Shown here in pieces: positions 39,039 to 47,402 of a stretch of 64,000 nt of DNA. Source of the stretch: JBGQOJ01 sp052119585 (GTDB taxonomy: Bacteria > Pseudomonadota > Alphaproteobacteria > Rhodobacterales > Rhodobacteraceae); the NCBI RefSeq assembly GCF_052119585.1, contig NZ_JBGQOJ010000013.1, positions 36,747 through 100,746 on the forward strand. The letters run 5' to 3'. The position numbers were made by a program, and so were the translations under genes. The notes beneath the pieces were generated by a model. It worked only from the letters and a program-made list of their open reading frames with translations. It was not told the DNA's origin and did not search any database. The stretch's first letter is position 1. Every line of letters begins with the position of its first letter.

Positions 39039-40406
39039 ATGCGTGACAATACACCCAACAGCTGGGAATCCCGCGCTGACGCAAACTCTTTCTACGGCTT
39101 CACCGATCTGCCCTCGGTCCACGAGCGCGGCGAGATCGTTCTGACCCATGGCGAAGGCCCCTATGTTTTCGACGTCCACGGGCGCAAGTTTCTCGACAGC
39201 AACTCGGGCCTTTGGAACATGGTCGCCGGCTTTGACCACAAGGGAATGGCCGATGCGGCCAAGGCGCAATACGACCGGTTTCCGGGGTACCACTCGTTCT
39301 TCGGGCGGATGTCCGACCAGACCGTGATGCTATCCGAAAAGCTGGTGGAGGTGTCCCCCTATGATCGCGCCAAGGTGTTCTACACCAACTCGGGGTCCGA
39401 GGCGAACGACACGATGGTCAAGATGCTATGGTTCCTCGGCAGGTCCGAAGGCAAGCCGGAGCGCCGCAAGATACTGACCCGCATCAACGGCTATCACGGG
39501 GTGACGGCGGTGTCCGCGTCGATGACGGGCAAGCCCTATAACTCGGTTTTCGGGCTGCCACTGCCCGGCTTTATCCACCTGACCTGCCCGCATTATTGGC
39601 GCAATGGCAAGGATGGCGAGACAGAGGCGCAGTTCACCGCCCGCATGGCAGCAGAGCTGGAGGCGACCATTCTGGAAGAAGGCGCCGACACAATCGCCGG
39701 TTTCTTTGCCGAACCCGTCATGGGCGCGGGCGGAGTTATTCCGCCGTCAGCAGGGTATTTCCAGGCGATCCAGCCGGTGCTGAAAAAATACGGCATCCCG
39801 CTGATCGCTGACGAGGTGATCTGTGGCTTTGGCCGGACCGGAGAGATGTGGGGCTCTGTCACCTATGATTTCGTGCCGGATGCCATCATCAGCTCCAAAA
39901 ACCTGACTGCGGGATATTTCCCGATGGGTGCCGTTATTCTGGGGCCGGACCTGGCCGACCGCCTGCAAGCCACGTCGGAAGAGATCGAAGAGTTTCCGCA
40001 TGGCTATACCGCGTCGGGCCACCCTGTCGGTTGCGCCATCGCGCTGGCCGCGATTGAATTGATCACCAAGGGCGGCCTGATGGAGAACGTCCGCGCCCTG
40101 ACACCGAAGTTCGAGGCCGGTCTGGCCTATCTGGCGCAGAACAACAACATCGGAGAGGCGCGCGGCAAGGGCCTGATGGGCGCATTGGAGGCGGTCCGTG
40201 ACAAGGACACGAAGACCCCGTTCGACGGGTCTTTGTCCGTGTCAGAGCGGATTGCGAACACCTGCACCGACCACGGGCTGATCTGCCGCCCGCTGGGTCA
40301 GGCCATTGTGCTATGCCCGGCGTTCATCATGACAGAGCCACAGATGGACGAGATGTTCGAAAAGCTGGAAACCTCGATCAAGAAGGTCTTTGCAGAACTG
40401 GCCTAA
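39039..40406 (+). CDS. class III omega-aminotransferase (amine/beta-alanine/taurine:pyruvate type)
   Basis: 455 residues. The PLP lysine is K287 in IISSKNLTAGYFPMGAV, with the cofactor aspartate D258 in LIADEVICGFGRTG. Other family text includes FYTNSGSEANDTMVKML, INGYHGVTAVSASMTG and FPHGYTASGHPVGCA. Close relatives use putrescine, taurine, beta-alanine or other omega-amines with pyruvate as acceptor. The roseobacter context and the nearby gamma-glutamyl genes make a polyamine-derived substrate reasonable but unproven. The divergent LysR gene is its probable regulator. Confidence 0.92.
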   Translation: MRDNTPNSWESRADANSFYGFTDLPSVHERGEIVLTHGEGPYVFDVHGRKFLDSNSGLWNMVAGFDHKGMADAAKAQYDRFPGYHSFFGRMSDQTVMLSEKLVEVSPYDRAKVFYTNSGSEANDTMVKMLWFLGRSEGKPERRKILTRINGYHGVTAVSASMTGKPYNSVFGLPLPGFIHLTCPHYWRNGKDGETEAQFTARMAAELEATILEEGADTIAGFFAEPVMGAGGVIPPSAGYFQAIQPVLKKYGIPLIADEVICGFGRTGEMWGSVTYDFVPDAIISSKNLTAGYFPMGAVILGPDLADRLQATSEEIEEFPHGYTASGHPVGCAIALAAIELITKGGLMENVRALTPKFEAGLAYLAQNNNIGEARGKGLMGALEAVRDKDTKTPFDGSLSVSERIANTCTDHGLICRPLGQAIVLCPAFIMTEPQMDEMFEKLETSIKKVFAELA

Positions 40407-40414
40407 GGCCCGAA

Positions 40415-40449
40415 ACGCCGCCCCCTGCGATACCGCCGGGGGGCGTGCG
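40415..40449. terminator. probable bidirectional terminator between aminotransferase and phaR
   Basis: A GC-rich inverted repeat (ACGCCGCCCCC paired with GGGGGGCGT, imperfect) sits between two convergent genes. TTCTACTTTTT follows on the plus strand. Confidence 0.6.
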
Positions 40450-40452
40450 GTT

Positions 40453-41022
40453 CTACTTTTTCAGCCTGGACAGTTTGTCCTGCAATTCGGCCAGTTGTCT
40501 TTTGATGTCATCAAGGTCACCGCCGTCCGGCGCAGTGCCTTCGCCCTCGTCCGTGGGTGCGGTCGAGCCGGGCCAAGTGTTTCCCAGCCCGCCGGTCATC
40601 GCCTTGACGAAGGCCTCTTGCTGGCGCTGCATCGCCTCGAAACCGGGCATCTTCGACATCGGGTTCGGAACCTTGGTGATGTTTTCCATCATCTTGGACT
40701 GGCCATCGCGCAGCATGTCAAAGGACATTGCCAGAAACTGCGGCACAACGCTGTTGGCCTGCGTGGTGTAGCTGCGCACAAGATCGGTCAGCACGGCAAG
40801 CGGCAGAACGCTTTCGCCCTTGCTTTCGTGTTCCGCGATGATCTGAAGAAAATACTGGCGCGTCAGGTCATCGCCGCTTTTCAGATCGACAATCTGGACT
40901 TCGCGCCCGGCGCGGATGAATTTGGCGATGTCTTCAAGCGTAACGTAATCGCTTGTTTCGGTGTTGTACAAACGGCGACTGGCATAGCGTTTTATCAAGA
41001 GTGGTTTGTTGCTTTCAGCCAC
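40453..41022 (-). CDS. phaR: polyhydroxyalkanoate synthesis repressor PhaR
   Basis: 189 residues. The N-terminal PHB/PHA accumulation regulator DNA-binding domain is unmistakable: LLIKRYASRRLYNTETSDYV, then LEDIAKFIRAGREVQIVDLK and DDLTRQYFLQIIAEHE. A PHB_acc domain follows (LTDLVRSYTTQANSVVPQFL) and a C-terminal coiled coil (DDIKRQLAELQDKLSRLKK). Known PhaR proteins repress phasin and their own genes and are released by binding the polymer itself. A near-match to the PhaR operator lies just upstream of its own start, in line with autoregulation. Confidence 0.95.
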   Translation of the reverse strand: MAESNKPLLIKRYASRRLYNTETSDYVTLEDIAKFIRAGREVQIVDLKSGDDLTRQYFLQIIAEHESKGESVLPLAVLTDLVRSYTTQANSVVPQFLAMSFDMLRDGQSKMMENITKVPNPMSKMPGFEAMQRQQEAFVKAMTGGLGNTWPGSTAPTDEGEGTAPDGGDLDDIKRQLAELQDKLSRLKK

Positions 41023-41036
41023 GGGAGTCTTCCTTT

Positions 41037-41047
41037 TTGCAGCGCAG
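41037..41047 (-). promoter_or_regulatory. imperfect PhaR box upstream of phaR
   Basis: On the minus strand it reads CTGCGCTGCAA, one base away from the CTGC-N3-GCAG pattern, 15 bases before the phaR start. Possible autoregulatory site. The weakest of the set. Confidence 0.45.
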
Positions 41048-41072
41048 AATAAAAGCCTAAGCCACCGCAGAA

Positions 41073-41107
41073 CAAAAAGAAAGGGCAGGCTGAAACAGCC
41101 TGCCCTT
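41073..41107 (-). terminator. intrinsic terminator of the first phasin gene
   Basis: A perfect 12-bp stem with a three-base loop at 41081-41107 (AAGGGCAGGCTG / CAGCCTGCCCTT). On the minus strand it is followed by TCTTTTTGTT. It lies 39 bases past the phasin stop. Confidence 0.92.
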
Positions 41108-41146
41108 CTGCGACACGTGATGGGAGGATCCCGATGTCAAATCATC

Positions 41147-41590
41147 TTATTTCGCAGCGGCTTTTGTCGCGGCCGAGGTCACATCGGAAGTCACTTTCTT
41201 GACAGCCGCAGTGGTCTCTTCGTTGATGTTCTTGCCAGCAGCCAGCATCAGTTCCACAGTTTCCATCTGGAATTTTTTCGCAACTTCAGCGAATGCGGCC
41301 ATGTGCTCGGACGCTGCTTCGGACGCGGTTGTCGCGAAATCGGTGAATGCTTTTGCGTAGTCTGTCGGCTCTGCCTTGGCAGCGGTCACAGCGGCGAATT
41401 TCGCCAGCGTGTCTTTTGTCCACTTGGTGGACAGTTCTGCGGATTTCTCAGCGGCTTCGATCCCGACCTTCGACATTTTTTCGGCCAGAGTTGCCTGGGT
41501 TTTGAATGTGCCTTGCAGTGCGGACATATCAACCGGGAATGCGCCCATCATGTCTTTCATGATCGCAGTGTAATCTTGTGTCTTAGTCAT
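41147..41590 (-). CDS. phasin (PHA granule-coating protein), copy 1
   Basis: 147 residues from the ATG at 41590 (MTKTQDYTAIMKDMMGAFPVD). It is all amphipathic helix, rich in Ala, Lys and Glu, with phasin_2-type text such as LAEKMSKVGIEAAEKSAELS and ASEHMAAFAEVAKKFQMETV. Phasins coat polyhydroxyalkanoate granules and set their number and size. Copy 2 next door is clearly a tandem duplicate with the same start motif (KTQDYTAIM / KAQDYTAIM). The upstream region carries PhaR boxes. Confidence 0.93.
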   Translation of the reverse strand: MTKTQDYTAIMKDMMGAFPVDMSALQGTFKTQATLAEKMSKVGIEAAEKSAELSTKWTKDTLAKFAAVTAAKAEPTDYAKAFTDFATTASEAASEHMAAFAEVAKKFQMETVELMLAAGKNINEETTAAVKKVTSDVTSAATKAAAK

Positions 41591-41649
41591 GTGATTGATC
41601 CTAATACTGTGGGCGAAGGCCCGTGGGTTCTTGCCCGTCAATATACATA

Positions 41650-41688
41650 CTGCGGTGCAGCATTTCAAGGAAATTTGCTGCGCTGCGG
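41650..41688 (-). promoter_or_regulatory. PhaR operator pair upstream of phasin copy 1
   Basis: CTGCGGTGCAG at 41650-41660 fits CTGC-N3-GCAG exactly. A second site at 41678-41688 (CTGCGCTGCGG) has one mismatch in the outer arm. They start 60 and 88 bases upstream of the phasin start. The same layout is seen before phasin copy 2. Confidence 0.8.
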
Positions 41689-41777
41689 CGTGAACATTTG
41701 ATGACAAAATGACGCTAGGTTAAGCCCTTAAATTTGCACCCGAAATTTCACAGGCGCCAACGCCGCCCAGGAACGCA

Positions 41778-41805
41778 AAAGGCAGGCCACGCATGGCCTG
41801 CCTTT
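41778..41805 (-). terminator. intrinsic terminator of the second phasin gene
   Basis: A 12-bp perfect stem (AAAGGCAGGCCA / TGGCCTGCCTTT) with a four-base loop, 43 bases past the phasin copy 2 stop. The T-run on the minus strand is short. Confidence 0.8.
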
Positions 41806-41848
41806 CGAGACATCAACCGGAGGGAGGTCCGGAAGACGCTTTAACGAC

Positions 41849-42295
41849 TCACTTCTGGCCGGATGCTTTTTTGGCCGCAGCGGTCATGTCATCGGTTGCT
41901 TTTTTCACAGCAGCAGAGGCTTCTTCGCCAGCGGACTTGCCAGCCGACATCATCAGTTCGACGGTCTGGGTCTGAACGTTTTTCGCGACTTCTGCGAAAG
42001 CAGCCATGTGCTGTTGCGCCATTTCGGCTGCAACTGTTGCGAAATCGGTCATTGCCTTGGAATAATCGGCAGGCTCTGTCTTCGCAGCGGAAACAGCGTT
42101 CAGCTTGCTCAGTGTCTCTTTTGTCCAGACGCTGGAAATCTCAGTCGACTTCTCGGCAGCGGCCAGTGCAACTTTCGACAGCTTCTCGCTGAGGTCGGCC
42201 TGTGTCTTGAACGCGTCCTGCATTGCGGACATGTCGACGGGGTAAGCCTTCATCATGTCCTGCATGATAGCGGTGTAATCTTGTGCCTTAGCCAT
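41849..42295 (-). CDS. phasin (PHA granule-coating protein), copy 2
   Basis: 148 residues from the ATG at 42295 (MAKAQDYTAIMQDMMKAYPVD). It is closely similar to copy 1 along its full length (LSEKLSKVALAAAEKSTEIS, AQQHMAAFAEVAKNVQTQTV). Amphipathic helices bind the hydrophobic surface of PHA granules. It sits between copy 1 and phaC, each with its own operator and terminator, so the two phasins are separate transcripts. Two perfect PhaR boxes precede it, against one perfect and one imperfect for copy 1, which may mean tighter repression. Confidence 0.93.
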   Translation of the reverse strand: MAKAQDYTAIMQDMMKAYPVDMSAMQDAFKTQADLSEKLSKVALAAAEKSTEISSVWTKETLSKLNAVSAAKTEPADYSKAMTDFATVAAEMAQQHMAAFAEVAKNVQTQTVELMMSAGKSAGEEASAAVKKATDDMTAAAKKASGQK

Positions 42296-42357
42296 TGTGG
42301 TTCTCCTGGGTGCGGGGCGCGCCGCCCCTTGTTTGTCTCTCCACACCAATATGCATG

Positions 42358-42396
42358 CTGCGGTGCAGCATTTCAAGTCTTTTCGCTGCATCGCAG
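42358..42396 (-). promoter_or_regulatory. PhaR operator pair upstream of phasin copy 2
   Basis: Two perfect CTGC-N3-GCAG sites: CTGCGGTGCAG at 42358-42368 and CTGCATCGCAG at 42386-42396, spaced 28 bases start to start, as in the phasin copy 1 region. The surrounding CAATATGCATGCTGCGG also matches the copy 1 region. Confidence 0.85.
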
Positions 42397-42421
42397 CATA
42401 ATTTTTAAAACCAAAGGAAAT

Positions 42422-44215
42422 TCAGACGCTTGGCTTGGCCACAACATAGGTTCCGGGTGCGGGTGCCAGAACCGGATGGGTGGCTGACCCGGGCATACGG
42501 GCCGGAATCATCGCGCCGGACCGCTTTGCCAGCCACGCACCCCACCGGGGCCACCACGATTCCTGATGGAATTCTGCCGCCTCTTTCCATGCGTCGGGAT
42601 CAACCAGCGGACCATCATTGGAATAATGCCCGTATTTGTTCCGCGACGGCGGATTGACGATCCCCGCGATATGCCCCGACTGCGACAGAACAAAGGTCTT
42701 GTCGATGCTGGCAAACTGACGAATCCCGTTAAAGCTGCTTTTCCACGCGGCGATATGGTCCGTCTCGCAGGCGACGGCAAAGACCGGCAGGTCGATATCG
42801 GTCAGCGTCAGATACGATCCCAGCATCGGGAACTTGCCCTGCGCCAGCAGGTCGCCCTGACACAGGCCGCGCAGGTATTCCATCGACATGCGCGCCGGAA
42901 GGTTGGTGCCATCGCCGTTCCAGAACAAAAGATCGAACGCGGGCGGTGCCTGCCCCATCATATAGCTGCGAATCGCAGGGCCATAGATCAGGTCGTTCGA
43001 CCGCAGATAGGAAAACGTGCGCGACATGAAATAGGACGACAGCACACCATCGCGTGACACCTGCTCCTCGATCCCGTCGACAAAGTCGTCGTTCAGGAAC
43101 ACGCCCACCTCGCCCTGATCCGAAAAGTCGGTCAGCGTGGTAAAGAACGTCGCGGAATTGACCGAACCGTCGCCGCGCTGTTTCATCAGGGACAGCGTCA
43201 GCGCCAGGGTCGTGCCCGCGATGCAATAGCCGACCGCATTGACCTTATCCTCGCCGGTGATCTTTTTTACCTCGGCGATCGCCTCCAGATACCCCTCCTC
43301 GACATAGTTATCCATGCCGACATCCGCATAGGACGCATCGGGGTTCACCCAGGACACCACGAACAGGGTAAAGCCCTGATCGACGATCCATTTGATCAAC
43401 GAATTGGCGGGCTTCATGTCCAGAATGTAGAATTTGTTGATCCACGGCGGGAAAATCAGCAAAGGCGTCGCATGTACGGTTTCCGTCGTCGGCTTGTACT
43501 GGATCAGTTCCAGCATGCGACTGCGGAACACGACAGAGCCTTCGCTTGTGCCGATATTCTCGCCGACCTTGAACGCGTCCTTATCCGCCAGAGTGACCAG
43601 AAGGTCGCCCCTGTTATGCTCCAGATCGCGCACAAGGTTCTCCAGCCCCTGAACCAGCGACGCGCCGTCGGTTTCCAGCGCAAGCGCAAGCGCCTCGGGG
43701 TTGGTGCCCAGAAAGTTCGAGGGGGCGAACATATCCACGATCTGATTGGAAAAGAACTCAACCCGCTTGCGGTCCTTGTCGTCCAGCCCTTCAAGGCCGG
43801 AAATGGCAGTCGCCACCGCCTCGGATGACATCATGTATTGTTGCTTGATGAAGTTGAAATAGGGGTGCGTCTGCCACAGCGGATCGGAAAAACGCCGATC
43901 TTTGGGTGTATTGTCCGGCGGGGCCTGCAATTTGCCGGCCTTCAGCGCCTCTTGCGCCTCGGCGTAATGCTTCAGCGACTTACCCCAGTAGGACACCTGA
44001 TTTTCGATAATCTTGGACGGATGCTGCATCATCTCGGCCATATAGGCGGCGGCTGCCTTCATAAACAAATCCTGCCCCGGCCCTTCAAGGCTAGGGTTGG
44101 CCTGTTTTTTGGTCGTCATTGCCGCGACAAGACGCTGTGACAGCTCCTCGACCCGTGCCAAATTGGCATTCATCCGATCTAATTTTGCAGCTGCGTCATC
44201 ATCATCAGTTGTCAT
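42422..44215 (-). CDS. phaC: class I poly(R)-hydroxyalkanoate synthase
   Basis: 597 residues from the ATG at 44215; a TTG one codon earlier is less likely. Polymerises (R)-3-hydroxyacyl-CoA into PHA on the granule surface. The N-terminal PhaC_N domain includes DPLWQTHPYFNFIKQQYMM. The lipase-like box is VGYCIAGTTLAL with the catalytic cysteine near residue 331, followed by the Asp in ETDHIAAW and the His in SGHIAGIVNPP. Length is typical of class I enzymes. It is divergent from phaZ over about 100 bases with one PhaR box. Confidence 0.96.
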   Translation of the reverse strand: MTTDDDDAAAKLDRMNANLARVEELSQRLVAAMTTKKQANPSLEGPGQDLFMKAAAAYMAEMMQHPSKIIENQVSYWGKSLKHYAEAQEALKAGKLQAPPDNTPKDRRFSDPLWQTHPYFNFIKQQYMMSSEAVATAISGLEGLDDKDRKRVEFFSNQIVDMFAPSNFLGTNPEALALALETDGASLVQGLENLVRDLEHNRGDLLVTLADKDAFKVGENIGTSEGSVVFRSRMLELIQYKPTTETVHATPLLIFPPWINKFYILDMKPANSLIKWIVDQGFTLFVVSWVNPDASYADVGMDNYVEEGYLEAIAEVKKITGEDKVNAVGYCIAGTTLALTLSLMKQRGDGSVNSATFFTTLTDFSDQGEVGVFLNDDFVDGIEEQVSRDGVLSSYFMSRTFSYLRSNDLIYGPAIRSYMMGQAPPAFDLLFWNGDGTNLPARMSMEYLRGLCQGDLLAQGKFPMLGSYLTLTDIDLPVFAVACETDHIAAWKSSFNGIRQFASIDKTFVLSQSGHIAGIVNPPSRNKYGHYSNDGPLVDPDAWKEAAEFHQESWWPRWGAWLAKRSGAMIPARMPGSATHPVLAPAPGTYVVAKPSV

Positions 44216-44238
44216 CAAGCGATTTCCATCCTACTTTT

Positions 44239-44249
44239 CTGCTGTGCAG
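44239..44249. promoter_or_regulatory. PhaR box between phaC and phaZ
   Basis: CTGCTGTGCAG, a perfect CTGC-N3-GCAG site, 24 bases from the phaC start. It could control phaC, phaZ or both, because the genes are divergent here. Confidence 0.75.
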
Positions 44250-44318
44250 CATATTGTCGCCCACGCGGGAGGGCTAAGCGACGAATCGTCCGGGCACCCC
44301 CCGGAGAAGGAGTACCCG

Positions 44319-45623
44319 TTGAAGTATATGGCCACATACGACCTTATGGAAACCGCCCGTAACACCAATCAGTGGTTGGGGGCTTCGGCATTGGCCCTCG
44401 CCTCTTATCCGGTAACAGGGATGTTTCCCAACCCGTTCTTCCAGATGATGGCAGCCTGGGGCGAAGTCACCGAGCGGACCTTTGCCCGCATGATAGCGCG
44501 GCCCGACTGGGGCATCAGCGCGGTCACCGGCAAAGACGGACGCGACCATTCCGTGACGGTCGAGACTGTTGTCAAAAAAGATTTCGGCGACCTGATCCAC
44601 TTCCACGTTCAGGGCCGCGACGCCAGCAAACGCCGCGTGTTGCTGGTTGCCCCTATGTCCGGCCACTATGCGACATTGTTGCGCTCTACCGTGATCAGCC
44701 TACTTCCCGATTGTGACGTCTATATTACCGACTGGCACAATTCGCGTGATATTCCGGTGTCGGCAGGTAAGTTCGACATCGAGGATTACACCCTTTATCT
44801 GGTCGATTTCATGCGGCATCTTGGGTCCGACATCCATGTGATTGCCGTGTGTCAGCCTGCCCCGCTTGCGCTGGCCGCGACCGCCTATCTGGCCGCCGAA
44901 GACCCAAGCGCGCAACCGCGCAGCCTGATCCTGATCGGCGGGCCAATCGACCCCGACGCCGCCGCGACCGATGTGACCGACTTTGGCCGCCGCGTCACCA
45001 TGGGCCAGCTGGAGCAAAGCGCGATCCAGCGCGTCGGCTTCAAACATGCCGGCGTTGGCCGCATGGTTTACCCCGGCCTGCTACAGCTGTCGTCTTTCGT
45101 TTCGATGAACGCCGACCGCCACTCGCAAGCGTTCCACGACCAGATCCTGCGTACCGCAAAAGGCGAAGCGTCGGATCACGACGCCCACAACAAGTTTTAT
45201 GATGAATACCTTGCCGTCATGGACATGCCTGCGGAATTCTACCTGTCCACGGTCGAGCGCGTGTTCAAAAACGGTGAAATCGCCAAGAATAAATTCATCG
45301 TCGAGGGCAAGCATGTCGACATCGGCGCGATCAACAATGTTGCCGTCATGACGGTCGAAGGTGCCAAGGATGACATCAGCGCCCCCGGCCAATGCGTCGC
45401 CGCGCTTGCGCTGTTGACCGGACTGCCCGACAGCAAGAAAGCCCAGCATCTGGAGCCTGACGCCGGGCACTACGGGATTTTCGCGGGGAAAAGCTGGCGC
45501 AACAATATCCGCCCGCTGGTTCTTGGCTTTCTCGACGCGAATGCGGCCGAAAAGCCCGCAGTCAAGCCCATCGTCTCCCCCATCGCAGCGCCTGCGCTCA
45601 AGTCGGTTGGAACCGCAGGCTAG
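44319..45623 (+). CDS. phaZ: intracellular polyhydroxyalkanoate depolymerase
   Basis: Degrades stored PHA in the cytoplasm. The TTG at 44319 (MKYMATYDLMETARN) is preferred because GAAGGAG lies about seven bases before it. The ATG at 44328 would be too far from that site. The product is 434 residues. The catalytic cysteine lies in the lipase-like motif IAVCQPAPLAL (Cys178), as in PhaZ enzymes of the Ralstonia PhaZ1 type. The late acidic residue in VEGAKDDISAPGQC and the His in EPDAGHYGIFAGKSW complete the triad. A proline- and alanine-rich tail ends the protein. Divergent from phaC, so synthesis and breakdown share one control region. Confidence 0.93.
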   Translation: MKYMATYDLMETARNTNQWLGASALALASYPVTGMFPNPFFQMMAAWGEVTERTFARMIARPDWGISAVTGKDGRDHSVTVETVVKKDFGDLIHFHVQGRDASKRRVLLVAPMSGHYATLLRSTVISLLPDCDVYITDWHNSRDIPVSAGKFDIEDYTLYLVDFMRHLGSDIHVIAVCQPAPLALAATAYLAAEDPSAQPRSLILIGGPIDPDAAATDVTDFGRRVTMGQLEQSAIQRVGFKHAGVGRMVYPGLLQLSSFVSMNADRHSQAFHDQILRTAKGEASDHDAHNKFYDEYLAVMDMPAEFYLSTVERVFKNGEIAKNKFIVEGKHVDIGAINNVAVMTVEGAKDDISAPGQCVAALALLTGLPDSKKAQHLEPDAGHYGIFAGKSWRNNIRPLVLGFLDANAAEKPAVKPIVSPIAAPALKSVGTAG

Positions 45624-45632
45624 CGCCAGCGA

Positions 45633-46343
45633 TCAACGCAGAACAAGGGGCGCTGCCAGCCAGTCGCGCAGCGCCCTGTTCACCTCGTCGGGCTGCTCCA
45701 ATGTGGGTAAATGACCGGCATCCGCCAGCACATTCAGTTTCGCGTAAGGGATCAGCTGCGCCATGAACTCGTGCCGCCGCACCGGGCACAGCGCGTCATG
45801 CGCACCGCACAGCACCAATGCGGGGCAGCGGATCGTGCGCAGGGTTTTCTGCTGGTCGGGGCGCCGTTGCAGCGCGCGGGACTGACGCACGAACACATCC
45901 TTGCCCATCGACATCCCCATGTCCATCACAAGGTTCATCACCTCGACACGGCCCGGCCCCGGCGCAAGATAGGTGGGACGGATCATATCGCGCACGGCCT
46001 CCTGAAGGCGACCTGCCCCGGCGGCGACAATCATCGGCTCTCGTTCGGCCGCGATCGACGGGGTTTCGGACTGTGGATTCGTCGACATCAGGCAAACGCG
46101 CGTCACACGGTCCGGCGCACGGCGCAGCACATCCATCGCAACGATCCCGCCCAGTGACAGCCCCACCAGCGCGAATTTCGCAGGGGCCGCCGCCAGCACA
46201 GAGGCAGAGATCTGCTCGATGGTGTCGCCCAGCGTCATCGGCGCGACATGCACCGACCGCTCTGCCGAAAACGCCATGATCTGGGGCATGAACAGCCGGA
46301 TATCGGCCATCATATCCGGTAAAAAGACCAATGGTTCCAACAT
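45633..46343 (-). CDS. alpha/beta hydrolase (1 of 3)
   Basis: 236 residues from the ATG at 46343 (MLEPLVFLPDMMADIRLF). The nucleophile elbow is VGLSLGGIVAM (Ser), the acid is in LCGAHDALCP and the His in ADAGHLPTLEQPDEV, so a complete triad is visible. There is no signal peptide. It resembles cytoplasmic esterases and lactonases. It ends nine bases from the convergent phaZ stop. Substrate unknown; a PHA oligomer is conceivable from its position. Confidence 0.88.
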   Translation of the reverse strand: MLEPLVFLPDMMADIRLFMPQIMAFSAERSVHVAPMTLGDTIEQISASVLAAAPAKFALVGLSLGGIVAMDVLRRAPDRVTRVCLMSTNPQSETPSIAAEREPMIVAAGAGRLQEAVRDMIRPTYLAPGPGRVEVMNLVMDMGMSMGKDVFVRQSRALQRRPDQQKTLRTIRCPALVLCGAHDALCPVRRHEFMAQLIPYAKLNVLADAGHLPTLEQPDEVNRALRDWLAAPLVLR

Positions 46344-46420
46344 GAAATTATCCCGAATGCAATCTGGGGCCACATTCGCACAGGCAGGGGCGGGGTCAAC
46401 CTGCATTCACCTGCAAGGCC

Positions 46421-47401
46421 CTAAATCCCGCGCACCCAGTCCAGAATTGTGGCAATGGCGGCATCCGTCTGGTCCGGGCTTAGAATGTCGCCCGCAATCA
46501 CATGTGAATAGGGGTCGTCGTCCGCACCCGGCGTGACGGTTTGCACGGTGACCGGCCCGCCCCATTGCGTTGCCACCTGCGCCGTGGCGGCGGGTGATGC
46601 CACGCGGTCCTCGTTAGAATAAAGGAACAGCGCGGGCACGGACGCGCGGGCAAAATCCAGCCCCAACGCGTGTTTCACAAGGGCCGCCATCGGGAACAGT
46701 GCGGCTGTCGGATAGCGCGTTGTCCAATACTTTGCATGCAGGGCATTCACCGGCTCAAAGCTGCGTTCCGCCCCGGCCACGACCGGCCCCCACCGGCGCA
46801 CCAAGGGCCAGGTCAGGATCGTTGAGGCCGGACTGGCAATCCCGAAATTGGGCGAGACAAAGGTGATCCCCTTGACCCGTTCCATCGCCGCCGGGTCAGT
46901 CGCCGCGATCGCCGCCAATGTGCCGCCGGTAGAGGTGGACAGGACGATCACCTGATCGCCGATGGCCCGCCCGATGGCCAATGCCTCGGCTGTATCGCGG
47001 ATCCAGTCGTCCGCCACCGGCTCTGCCATAGCGTCGCCGCCGCGGCCATGTCCCGAAAGGCGGGCGAAAAACAGGTTCGCGCCAAGGGCCCGCGCCACCC
47101 GGTCGGGCACGGGGCGGATCTCTTCCGAGGTGGCCGAAAAGCCGTGCAGATAAATCACCGAAACGGCGGTTTTTGTCCCCGCCGCCCCTGCCCAGACGAT
47201 ACGTTTCTCGGTTCCGGGGGTGATATCGCTGAACTGTGCTTCCGATGCGGCCAGATACGCGTCAATGTCATCCCCCAAGACCTTTGGATCAAACGAGAAA
47301 TCGACGTTGACCTGCTCTGACGGGGCGATGGCCCAGACTCCGCCGGAAATCAACACAGAACCTAAAATGATACCGATCAGCCATTTTCCCATCAAACGCA
47401 T
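46421..47401 (-). CDS. membrane-anchored alpha/beta hydrolase (2 of 3)
   Basis: 326 residues from the ATG at 47401. An N-terminal hydrophobic helix (WLIGIILGSVLISGGVWAIA) is a signal anchor, so the enzyme faces the periplasm. The fold shows VIYLHGFSATSEE, LSGHGRGGD and the nucleophile LSTSTGGTLA; the acid and His lie in LYSNEDRVASP and DPYSHVIAGD. The elbow is STSTGG, differing from the usual GxSxG at its first glycine. One base separates its start from the stop of hydrolase 3, so they are co-transcribed. Confidence 0.85.
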   Translation of the reverse strand: MRLMGKWLIGIILGSVLISGGVWAIAPSEQVNVDFSFDPKVLGDDIDAYLAASEAQFSDITPGTEKRIVWAGAAGTKTAVSVIYLHGFSATSEEIRPVPDRVARALGANLFFARLSGHGRGGDAMAEPVADDWIRDTAEALAIGRAIGDQVIVLSTSTGGTLAAIAATDPAAMERVKGITFVSPNFGIASPASTILTWPLVRRWGPVVAGAERSFEPVNALHAKYWTTRYPTAALFPMAALVKHALGLDFARASVPALFLYSNEDRVASPAATAQVATQWGGPVTVQTVTPGADDDPYSHVIAGDILSPDQTDAAIATILDWVRGI

Positions 47402-47402
47402 C

